Assembly (NCBI RefSeq): GCF_003336425.1
Contig: NZ_QEIO01000020.1
Span: forward strand, 1-52,065
DNA length: 52,065 nucleotides
Reading direction: 5' to 3'
From: Marinitenerispora sediminis
Lineage (GTDB): Bacteria > Actinomycetota > Actinomycetes > Streptosporangiales > Streptosporangiaceae
A program made the translations under genes and the position numbers. Shown piece by piece: positions 1 through 7,233 of the stretch (its first letter is position 1; each line of letters opens with the position of its first letter). The notes under the pieces were generated by a model, which was given only the letters and a program-made list of their open reading frames with translations, was not told the origin of the DNA and made no database searches.

Positions 1-1
1 C

Positions 2-214
2 GGCGCCGTGGCGCGCGAGCGGATCGCCGACCGTGAGCGCGAGATCCGGCGGCGGAGTGCCGCCCGGGCGCGCCGCGACGAGCGGGGGCGGGCCAGCGGC
101 TCCGGCGGCGACGCCGGTGGTGGCACCCCGGCCGCCACCGCGGTGACTCCGGCCGCTCCGGCCGACGCGCCGCCGACGGACGGCCGGGAGCTCGCGGCGG
201 CGGGGCGGCGCTGA
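2..214 (+). CDS. C-terminal fragment of unrecognised protein (runs in from left edge)
   Basis: An open frame enters from the left edge and stops at 214. The visible part begins with a short run of Arg/Glu-rich residues (likely helical) and then a low-complexity Ala/Pro/Thr/Gly tail, as often seen at the end of actinobacterial membrane or regulatory proteins. A GTG at base 8 could serve as a start, but nothing like a ribosome binding site can be seen because the window begins there, so a truncated longer gene is more likely. Function cannot be assigned. Confidence 0.45.
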   Translation, partial: GAVARERIADREREIRRRSAARARRDERGRASGSGGDAGGGTPAATAVTPAAPADAPPTDGRELAAAGRR

Positions 215-236
215 CCGCCCCCGCCCGCGGGGCGCA

Positions 237-330
237 CGGTATGCGGCCCGGGCCTGGTTGGTCCCACGGCGGCGCCCACCGGGCGGCCCGAAAAATTGAT
301 TCCGGCATACCGTCCCAGAACGGCATACTG
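237..330. promoter_or_regulatory. Candidate operator: three copies of GCATACYG before the LuxR gene
   Basis: GCATACCG lies at 305-312, GCATACTG at 323-330, and the reverse complement CGGTATGC at 237-244. The two direct copies start 18 bp apart and the last one ends 6 bp before the ATG at 337, overlapping the Shine-Dalgarno GGAG. An AT-containing 8-mer seen three times in about 95 bp of this very GC-rich DNA is unlikely to be chance. Autoregulation by the LuxR protein is an inference. Confidence 0.4.
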
Positions 331-336
331 GAGGTC

Positions 337-3336
337 ATGAGTTCGCACGGCACCAGTCCGGTTCTCGTCGGGCGGGCGGCGGAACTGCGCACCCTGCTCG
401 ACCACGCGCACGCCGCGCGGACCGGCGGGGCGGGCACCATCCTCATCGGCGGCGACGCCGGAGTCGGCAAGTCCCGCCTGCTGCGCGAGTTCGCCGAGCA
501 GGTGCCCGGCGGACCGGTCGTCGCGGGCGGGTGCCTGGAACTGGGCGTCGACGGCCTGCCGTTCGCCCCCTTCGTCACCGTGCTGCGCCACCTGCTGCAC
601 GAACTCGGCCAGGAGCGTTTCGCGAGCCTGGTGACCGGCGGCGGGAAGGAGCTCGCCCGCCTGCTGCCCGAGCTGGGCGAGCAGCCCGGCGAGCACCGCG
701 AGGCACGCAACCGCCTCTTCGAGGAGGTGCTGCGGGTGCTGGCCGGCGCCGCCGAACCCGCCGGGCTCACCGTCGTCCTGGAGGACCTGCACTGGGCCGA
801 CGCCGCCACCCGCGACCTGCTGGTGTTCCTGGTGCGCAACCTCGACACCGCGCACGTGCAGATCGTCGCCAGCTACCGCTCCGACGACCTGCACCGGTCG
901 CATCCGCTGCGCCGGCTGATCCCCGAGCTGGAACGGCTGCCCACGGTCGGCCACCTGACCCTGCGGCCGCTCTCCCCCGAGGAGGTCGCCCAGCAGGCCG
1001 CGGCGATCCGCCGGAGGGAGCTGGCGCCGGAGCAGGCGGCGGCGCTGTACGAGCGCACCGCCGGCAACCCGCTCTTCGTGGAGTCGTTCCTCGACTCCTG
1101 CGACCTCGGCGACATCCTGGACTCACCGGTCCCCAGCCAGCCGCGCGAACTGCTGCTGGCCGGCGTCGACCGGCTCCCCGAACGAGCGCGCAGCGTCGTC
1201 CGGATCGCGTCCGTGGGCGCGGTCAGCGGCGACCACGTCGGCCATGCGCTGCTCGCGCACGTCGCCGGGCTCGGTTTCGACGAGCTCGACGAGGCGCTCG
1301 GCGCGGCTGTCAACGCCAACGTCCTGCGGGTGGACGGCGAGGGCTACCGGTTCCGCCACTCGCTGCTGCGCGAGGCGGTGCACCAGGAGCTGCTGCCCGG
1401 CGCGCACGCCCGGCTGCACCTGCGGTTCGCCGAGGCGCTGGAGGTCCGGCCCGATCTGGTGCCGGCCGACCGCCTGGCCGCCGTGCAGGCGCACCACTTC
1501 CACGCCGCGCACGAGCTGCCGCGCGCGCTGAGCGCCGCCTGGTGGGCGGCGGTGCGGGCCGGCGAGGCGCTGGCCTTCGCCGAGCAGCTGCGCATGCTGG
1601 AGCGCGTCATCGAGCTGTGGGACCGGGTCCCGGAGCCGGGCGCGCTGGTGGACGCCGACCTCGTGGAGGTACTGCGGCACGCCGTGATGGCGGCGTTCGA
1701 GAGCGGGGAGTTCCGGCGCGGCCGGGAACTGGCCGATCTCGCGCTCTCCCTGCTTCCCGACACCGACGACGCCGGGACCCGCACCCGCCGTGCCGTCCTC
1801 CTGCGCAGCCGGGGCCGCATCCGCATCCAGCTCGGCGACGACGCCGCCATGGAGGACCTGCTCGCGGCGCTCGACCTGCACCCGCCGGAGCACCACGGCT
1901 ACGGGTGGCTGCTGGCGATCATCGCGCGCGAGCTGATGCTGCGCGGCGGCACGCTGCCCACCGACCGGCTCGCCGCCGGCATGCTCGCCCTCGACAGCAC
2001 GCACTGCAGGCTCACCGCGGCCGAGCTCGCCACGGAGGCCCTGGCGCGGTCCACCGAGCACGGTGACTTCTGCGCCGTGTCCGACGCCGTCATCACCCTG
2101 GGCACCGTGCAGGGCGAGACCGGTGACGTGGAGGCGGGCATCCGGAGCATGCGGCGCGGCATCGCGCTGGCCGTCGAGATCCACGAGCCCGAACTGGAGC
2201 TGCGCGGTATCGGCAACCTGTCCTCGCTGCTGCGCGACTTCGGCCGGCACCACGAGGCGCTGGAGCTGACCGGGCACGGCTTGGAGCGGGCGCGCGAACT
2301 CAGCATGCTGCGCTCCAAGGGGGCGTTCGTCGCGCTGAACCGCGCCGAGATCATGTTCGAGCTCGGGGATCTGCACGAGGCGGCGGTGCTCATCGACGCC
2401 GCGCTGAGCTGGTCGCCGGCGCCGCTGCACGCCTCGCTGCTGAAGGTGCTGCGCGGCCGGGTGGCGCTGGCCCGCGGGGACCAGGCCGCCGTCGCCGCGT
2501 CGCTCGCGGACCTGCGCACCGACCGGGTCCTCGTCACCGGCCGGGTGCAGTCAGTGATGTCGCTGGCCATGCTGACCATGGAGGCCGCACTGGCCGAGGG
2601 CGAGGCGCTGCGGGCGCTGGACATCGCACTGCGGACCTTCGAGCGCGTGGACGTGCGGGCCGGCGCCTGCTACCGCTGGGAGTTCAGCAGCCTGGCCGCG
2701 CGGGCACTGGCCGCGAGCCGCGACGCCGTGGCCGGGCTGCCCGAGCACGCCGAACAGGCGGCCGGACTGCGGCGCAGGCTGTTGGACGTCCACGAGACGA
2801 TCACCGCCCACGGACCGGCCCGCGCGGCGCACCACGACATGGTGCTGGCGTGGATCGCGGTGTTCGACGGCGCGGCCCCCGAGGTGCTCCGGGACGCGTG
2901 GGAGCGGGCGGTGGCCTCCGGCTCGTCGACGGAGTACCGGCTGGCGCACGCCGAAGCGCTGCTGCAGGCCGCCGACGCGGCCGCCTGCTGCGGCGACCGC
3001 GTACTGGCCCGCGAGCGGCTCCGGTCGGCCGCCGACATCGCCAAGGAGTTCGGCGCCGCCCTGCTGGAGCTCCGCGTGACCGACCTCGCCCGGCGCCTGG
3101 GCCTGTCGCTGGACGCGTCGGCGTCGGCTCCCCCGTCCGCACCGGCCGGCCTGACCGCGCGGGAGACTGAGGTGCTGCGGCTGCTGGCCCGGGGTTACAC
3201 CAACGCCCAGATCGCCACCGAGCTGTTCATTTCGGCGAAGACCGCGAGCGTGCACGTGTCGCGCATCCTCGCCAAACTCGACCTCCCCAACCGCGGCCAG
3301 GCCGCCGCCCGCGCCCGCGACCTGGGGCTGGGCTAG
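337..3336 (+). CDS. Large ATP-binding LuxR-family (LAL) transcriptional regulator
   Basis: This 999-residue protein has the architecture of the MalT/LAL family. An N-terminal AAA-type ATPase carries Walker A GGDAGVGKSR near residue 39 and a Walker B-like VVLEDLHWAD near residue 150. A long helical middle region resembles TPR repeats, and a C-terminal LuxR helix-turn-helix begins LTARETEVLRLLARG in about the last 60 residues. The ATG at 337 is preferred to the upstream in-frame ATG at 241 because GGAG sits 4 bases before it and homology to the family begins at once (LVGRAAEL). Such proteins sense a ligand and activate nearby operons, but no target operon is intact next to it. The stop codon TAG lies in a CTAG that directly touches an insertion-sequence end, so the last few residues may have been altered by that insertion. 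Confidence 0.9.
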   Translation: MSSHGTSPVLVGRAAELRTLLDHAHAARTGGAGTILIGGDAGVGKSRLLREFAEQVPGGPVVAGGCLELGVDGLPFAPFVTVLRHLLHELGQERFASLVTGGGKELARLLPELGEQPGEHREARNRLFEEVLRVLAGAAEPAGLTVVLEDLHWADAATRDLLVFLVRNLDTAHVQIVASYRSDDLHRSHPLRRLIPELERLPTVGHLTLRPLSPEEVAQQAAAIRRRELAPEQAAALYERTAGNPLFVESFLDSCDLGDILDSPVPSQPRELLLAGVDRLPERARSVVRIASVGAVSGDHVGHALLAHVAGLGFDELDEALGAAVNANVLRVDGEGYRFRHSLLREAVHQELLPGAHARLHLRFAEALEVRPDLVPADRLAAVQAHHFHAAHELPRALSAAWWAAVRAGEALAFAEQLRMLERVIELWDRVPEPGALVDADLVEVLRHAVMAAFESGEFRRGRELADLALSLLPDTDDAGTRTRRAVLLRSRGRIRIQLGDDAAMEDLLAALDLHPPEHHGYGWLLAIIARELMLRGGTLPTDRLAAGMLALDSTHCRLTAAELATEALARSTEHGDFCAVSDAVITLGTVQGETGDVEAGIRSMRRGIALAVEIHEPELELRGIGNLSSLLRDFGRHHEALELTGHGLERARELSMLRSKGAFVALNRAEIMFELGDLHEAAVLIDAALSWSPAPLHASLLKVLRGRVALARGDQAAVAASLADLRTDRVLVTGRVQSVMSLAMLTMEAALAEGEALRALDIALRTFERVDVRAGACYRWEFSSLAARALAASRDAVAGLPEHAEQAAGLRRRLLDVHETITAHGPARAAHHDMVLAWIAVFDGAAPEVLRDAWERAVASGSSTEYRLAHAEALLQAADAAACCGDRVLARERLRSAADIAKEFGAALLELRVTDLARRLGLSLDASASAPPSAPAGLTARETEVLRLLARGYTNAQIATELFISAKTASVHVSRILAKLDLPNRGQAAARARDLGLG

Positions 3337-4153
3337 ATCGTTGATGGGAGCTTGGTGTCCTGGTCAGTGGTCATAAGCGGTCAGTGACCGCTTGACCGGG
3401 GCGCCGATCAGCCAGTTGTGCAGATGGCGGCGTTGAGGGCGAGGACGCGCTGACACACTGCGCCCACTGCCCCTCGGTGGTGCGTGCGGCGTGGCGCTTT
3501 CAGGCCGAGCTGGTTCTTCAGGGTCCAGATGACCGCCTCGATGCGCTGGCGCAGCCATCCGGGGAACACACCGGTGTCGGGCTCATCAGCGCGGGCGGGA
3601 CGGATGAGCACATGGCCCAGGCCCGCCATGGCCGCCTCGATCCCGGCCCCGGCGAAGCGTTTGTCGCCCACGACGGGGCAGGGCCCCGGTGCGATGGGCA
3701 CCGCGGTGAGCAGGTGCACCGCCTGCTTGCGTTCGTCCCGCTCCCTGGGGTTGGCCAGGGAGAACGCGGTGACGGCTCCGTCTGCGGTGATGATGGGCAG
3801 GAGCTTGGCGCCCCGGTAGAAGGCGTGGTGGAAGGCGTCACGCCTCTAGCCAGCGATCTCGCCCAGGCCCGAGCGGTCCACCGTGGCGCGCGAAGCCCCG
3901 CAGGGCAGCGGGGTGCCGTCCATCAGCCGGTGTTTCTCCTGGTAGGTGGGGGTGGCGCGGGCCAGCCGCCGGGCCACCGCGAAGAGCACCGGGGCTAGGG
4001 CGCGCAGGTGCCGGTTGTACTTCGATTGGCCGGGCAGGCGCGGGAAGAGGTGCCCGGTCCGGGAGGGTGCCGCGTGCATCCAGTGGTGCTCAGAGTCGAG
4101 CGCAGCAGGAGCACTTGGGCTACCGCGACGCGGACGAGTTCGGCGTCGGGGAC
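3337..4153 (-). pseudogene. Decayed IS982-type transposase with one terminal end
   Basis: Minus-strand fragments align in order with the IS982-type transposases common in actinobacteria. They are an N-terminal VPDAELVRVAVAQVLL, the block around GHLFPRLPGQSKYN, the first catalytic Asp region (LMDGTPLPCG), a second (VVGDKRFAG), the Glu block (LRQRIEAVIWTLKNQLGL) and the characteristic C-terminus VKRSLTAYDH ending at 3364. It is broken three ways: a frameshift near 4090, an in-frame TAG at 3846-3848 where the family has Tyr, and a one-base loss near 3430 that shifts the final 18 residues. The terminal sequence ATCGTTGATGGG starts at 3337 directly after the LuxR stop codon. The other end of the element is lost where it meets an IS630 fragment. 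Confidence 0.8.
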
Positions 4154-4291
4154 GGCGAACCACCGCCCGACCAGGTTCGGCCGGGAAGCGCTGGCCTGGG
4201 TGAACCGCATGCGCGACCGGGGACGGGCCAGCAGCCGCCGCTCGATCGCGGGCGTCTTGTGCGTGGCGCGGTCGCCGCGGACCAGGTGCAC
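4154..4291 (-). pseudogene. IS630-type transposase remnant (first of two)
   Basis: About 46 residues on the minus strand read like the catalytic core of IS630-family transposases: HLV..D.ATHKTPAIERRLL, then MRFTQASASRPNLVGRWFA. The family has a Glu where this copy reads Gly (VERWF to VGRWF), so the catalytic triad is lost. The fragment continues in frame straight into the IS982 fragment at 4153, which shows that one element landed in, or recombined with, the other. Nothing recognisable flanks it upstream. Confidence 0.6.
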
Positions 4292-4493
4292 GGTCCGCGA
4301 TGCCGCCGGCCTGCACCTGAATCCCTCCGACGATGCCCGCGGTGCCGGGCCACCAGACCCGCGACCGCGTTCGGGCTGGTACGGCCCCCGTGTTCGCGGT
4401 CCTGGACGCGGCGTCGGGGCAAGGCGGCCTCCTCCCGCCTCCGCAGGCACCGCGCCGCCGAGCTCCGGAAGTTCCTGGTCCGGGCCGACGGGG

Positions 4494-4830
4494 AAGCACC
4501 TCGTGGGCTTGACGTTCCGTCTCGTGCTGGACGGCTACGGAACGCGCGAGGCGCCGGCCATCAGGGACTGCCTGGATGCTGGCCCCCCGTTTCCCGCTGC
4601 GTTCCATCCCCACCCACTCCGGTCGGATGGACGTGGCGGAGCGGTTCCTTTCCCGATCACCCGCCGGATGGTCCGGCGGGGTACCTCTCTCTACGTCCGG
4701 CAAAGCACGTGAGCTTGCCCTGCGGTCATGGATCGACCACTGGAATGAGCATCCCCGGCCGTTCGCAGGGGCGAAGACCGCCGAAGAGATCCCCGAGACC
4801 GCCACCGCGTATCCGCGTCGAATCGACGGC
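4494..4830 (+). pseudogene. IS630-type transposase remnant (second, opposite strand)
   Basis: Two frames on the plus strand together give the C-terminal half of an IS630-type transposase. The first runs from 4494 to about 4580 (FRLVLDGYGTREAPAIRDC) and the second to about 4830 (MDVAERF, then ALRSWIDHWNEHPRPFAGAK and TAEEI). A frameshift separates them and no N-terminal half is visible. The residues differ clearly from the minus-strand remnant at 4154-4291, so these are two different IS630 elements and not two arms of one. Confidence 0.65.
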
Positions 4831-5256
4831 CGGAGCACGAGGGCGTGCCAGGTGGCAGCGGATCCGGCCTGGCCGGGCCCCTGGCCGACAGCCGTCGCGG
4901 TCAGACCGGTGAGCCGGCCGACGCACGTGGCCGGTGGCAGCGCTCCTCACCGCCGGCCACGCCGGCGACTGGGCCGTGCCCGGGCAGGCCGCACCGACTG
5001 AACCACGCTCATCCCCGAGCTGCGCGGCCGGCGCATCGGCCGGGCCGCAGGGGCCGACTCGCCCGAGAGGGCCGGTCGGCCGGACGGGGTGGTAGCGCCC
5101 GGCGCGGGGCGGGGCGGCCGGTAGGCCGCGGCGGCCGAGCGGCCTGGCCGGCACCGGCGACGTGCGGCGGTGGTGTGCGGGCCGATGCGGGACCGCCTCC
5201 CGGGTTACCGGGAGCGGCGGACCCGCGTCGGTCCTCGATGCGGTTGTGGCGCGGGG
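4831..5256. other. GC-rich stretch without a recognisable gene
   Basis: About 425 bases between the IS630 remnant and the small Cys-rich gene. Several frames are open only because stop codons are rare at this GC content. Their translations are Arg/Gly/Pro/Ala-rich and match no family I know. No promoter, terminator or repeat stands out. Confidence 0.5.
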
Positions 5257-5559
5257 TCAGTCGGTCTCCTGCCCGGTGGCGTAGCGACGGGCCTCGCGCC
5301 GCCCGGCGTAGCGTTCCCTGCGGTTGGCGGCCCTGACCATCGCCTGCCACTCCCGGATGTGGGAGCGCACGCGGCACCCCGAGCAGCAGGTGTGGCCGAA
5401 CACCACCATGCCGGGGTACCAGCGGCAGCGGGTGCCGCTGTCCTCGCGCGTCGGATGCGGCGGCAGGTCGCAGGGGCCGAAGCGGTGGTCGTGGACCGGC
5501 CGGTGGCCGTGCTCCGCGAGGCGCACCCACAGCGGCTTCGTCTTGTCCGTGCGGGACAT
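5257..5559 (-). CDS. Small conserved actinobacterial protein, Cys-rich
   Basis: A 100-residue protein beginning MSRTDKTKPLWVRLAEHG. Proteins with this start and a following HDHR..GPCDLPP block are familiar from streptomycetes and relatives as hypothetical proteins. Cys residues occur at GPCDLPP, TRCRW and HTCCSGC, and with nearby His residues they could bind a metal, though this is inference. The start at 5559 is chosen because GGAAGGA lies just upstream on the minus strand and the protein-like composition begins there; the frame is open further upstream but low in complexity. It is the only gene in the 3.3-6.7 kb decayed zone that looks intact. Confidence 0.7.
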   Translation of the reverse strand: MSRTDKTKPLWVRLAEHGHRPVHDHRFGPCDLPPHPTREDSGTRCRWYPGMVVFGHTCCSGCRVRSHIREWQAMVRAANRRERYAGRREARRYATGQETD

Positions 5560-6332
5560 CTCGTTCCTTCCGGAACCCGCCGCCCGAGCTCCCGGACCTT
5601 CCGGGCGGGCGGCTAGGGCAACCGCCGCACGGCGCCACCTCCCTTCCGTCGTCCTCGCACCAGCCGCGCGCCATCCCGCCGGACCGGCACCGCCGCGTGC
5701 CGTGCTCCGGTGGACGCCCCACGGCGACCACGCCTTCCGCGGTCCCCGGATGGACGGCCACTCAGGGGCCCGGTCCACGGGAGCGGAAAGCCTTCCAGGC
5801 TATCGGCGGGCCCGGCCGTGGGCAAGGCGATCCCGGCAGAGGCCGGCTGCCGCGCCCCGAGGGGAAGGAGCTCCCGCCGGACACCGGGGCGGCGTCCTGG
5901 AACGGGACGGCGGCGCTCCCGCTCGTACCGACCACGGCGCTCCGGGCCTTCACGGACCCGGGCCCCGACCAGCTGTCGCGGTGCGGCGCCCGGCCGCCGC
6001 ACCGCGACGGCCACCTCCCCGAGGTGGCGGCCGCCACCACCGTGAACGGGGGTTCTCCGTGCCGGGGCCCGGGGAACCGGGGCAGCGTGCACCGGGGGCA
6101 CCGGGCGTCGCCTGCCCGGTGACCGCCGCGGCTCGCCGCGGGGCAGGCGCGAGTTCCGCCCGCTGCCGCGTGGCGGCGGACGTCAGCAGACGTTTGCCGC
6201 GGTGGTGCGCGATGTCCGGCAGCTGCTCGGAACCTGCGGTCCGCCGCGGCGAGACGAGGTTGCTGTCAGGCGCCAGGGCGAGGCACCAGGCCGAGGCACC
6301 AGCATGCCCGCGCCGGGAGCGCCGAGGGCCGG
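5560..6332. other. GC-rich stretch without a recognisable gene
   Basis: About 770 bases with overlapping open frames on both strands, all of low-complexity Arg/Pro/Gly/Ala composition, with no ribosome binding site in front of any of them and no family motif. I read this as decayed or non-coding DNA continuing the degenerate zone. Confidence 0.5.
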
Positions 6333-6667
6333 CTACCCGGTGATGGACAGCCCCTCGCCCCCGACCCGGGTCCCGGCGGCCGGGGTAGCCCTCGCGGCGC
6401 AGCAGCCGCGCGTACCGGGGAGCGGCGGGCGGCGGGGACGCCCCGCACACCGAGTCGCCGGCGACGGTCTCCCCGCAGCCGTCCGCCGAGGTCCCGGAGG
6501 GCTCGAAGCCGGCCGCCTGCTCGGGGCTGAGCAGGTCGCGGGTGGCGGCCGGAGAGGCCGGTCTCCACGGCCGGGAAGGACGAGCATCCCGCGACCGCGA
6601 ACCCCAGGACCACGGCCGACCAGCGCCACCTCCGGGGCGGCCGTGCCACCGCCGCCACCTCCGCCAC
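6333..6667 (-). pseudogene. Broken small lipoprotein gene
   Basis: On the minus strand an N-terminus starting at 6667 reads as a lipoprotein signal peptide: basic residues RPPRRWRW, a hydrophobic core SAVVLGFAVAG and a Cys at the lipobox (VAGC), then SSFPAVETGLSG. The protein-like sequence then continues in a second frame (ATRDLLSPEQAAGFEPSG, Cys residues at GCGETVAGDSVCG, then RYARLLRREGYP) and finishes in a third frame (AAGTRVGGEGLSITG, stop at 6333). Two frameshifts are therefore needed. It lies 28 bases downstream of the 6696-7049 gene on the same strand and may once have shared its transcript. Sequencing error is the alternative to real decay. Confidence 0.45.
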
Positions 6668-6695
6668 GGCGGGAGCCGGCGCCCGCCGGCGCCGC

Positions 6696-7049
6696 TCAGC
6701 GGAACTCGTGGACCACCTCGATGCGGCCGACGATGTGCGCGTTGAACAGGTCGAGCTCCTCAGCCGGGACCCACAGCTCCAGGATGGTCCGGCCGCCGGC
6801 CTGCCGTACCGGGTAGCGCTCCAGGAACGCCGACTCGACCTCGAAGCGGGTGACGAAGCCGGCGCCGTCGTGCCTGACGTTCCAGTCGCGCGCGATCCGC
6901 ACCGCGTAGTCCTCGTTGAGCACCGGGTAGAAGATCGGCTGCTCGGGAAGCCGCGGCGGCCACGCCCGCCAGTCCAGCGCGCGGACCAGGTCCAGTTCCG
7001 CGGGGCCGGTCGGCCGCCACAGGGTCGTCGTCGCGTGCTGGCTGGTCAT
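6696..7049 (-). CDS. Conserved hypothetical protein (sometimes labelled ADP-ribosylation/crystallin J1)
   Basis: A 117-residue soluble protein with no signal peptide or membrane segment. It contains the conserved stretches TTTLWRPTGPAELDLV, WPPRLPEQPIFYPVLNEDYA and ELWVPAEELDLFNAHIVGRI that recur in many actinobacterial hypothetical proteins, some of which carry the annotation ADP-ribosylation/crystallin J1. No catalytic motif supports that label. The ATG at 7049 has GGAGAG about 10 bases upstream. It is on the same strand as nadE and 184 bases downstream of it, with strong hairpins in between, so it is probably transcribed separately. Confidence 0.75.
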   Translation of the reverse strand: MTSQHATTTLWRPTGPAELDLVRALDWRAWPPRLPEQPIFYPVLNEDYAVRIARDWNVRHDGAGFVTRFEVESAFLERYPVRQAGGRTILELWVPAEELDLFNAHIVGRIEVVHEFR

Positions 7050-7125
7050 GGGATTCGCTCTCCGGTCCGGGCGGCCGCGGGCGGGGGAACCCTACCGGCG
7101 CGGCCCTCGGGCGGCCAAGCCGTTT

Positions 7126-7204
7126 CCTCCCCGGCCGCCGGACCGTGCCCGGTCGGGCCGCCGGGGAGGGGCCCGGACCGGGTCCCCGCCCGGACCGGGT
7201 CCCG
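7126..7204 (-). terminator. Hairpin plus 16-bp direct repeat downstream of nadE
   Basis: CCTCCCCGGC at 7126-7135 pairs with GCCGGGGAGG at 7160-7169, with further imperfect pairing inside. Next to it GCCCGGACCGGGTCCC occurs twice (7171-7186 and 7189-7204), each copy itself largely palindromic. The cluster sits 30 bases past the nadE stop and is the likely terminator of nadE. Confidence 0.55.
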
Positions 7205-7233
7205 GCCCGGGCGCCGCCGCCCGCGGCGTCCGG

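Noticed and set aside
6696-7049. ADP-ribosylation/crystallin J1 enzyme
   Set aside because: The label is used for similar proteins, but at 117 residues no catalytic Asp/Glu pattern of ADP-ribosyl hydrolases is visible.
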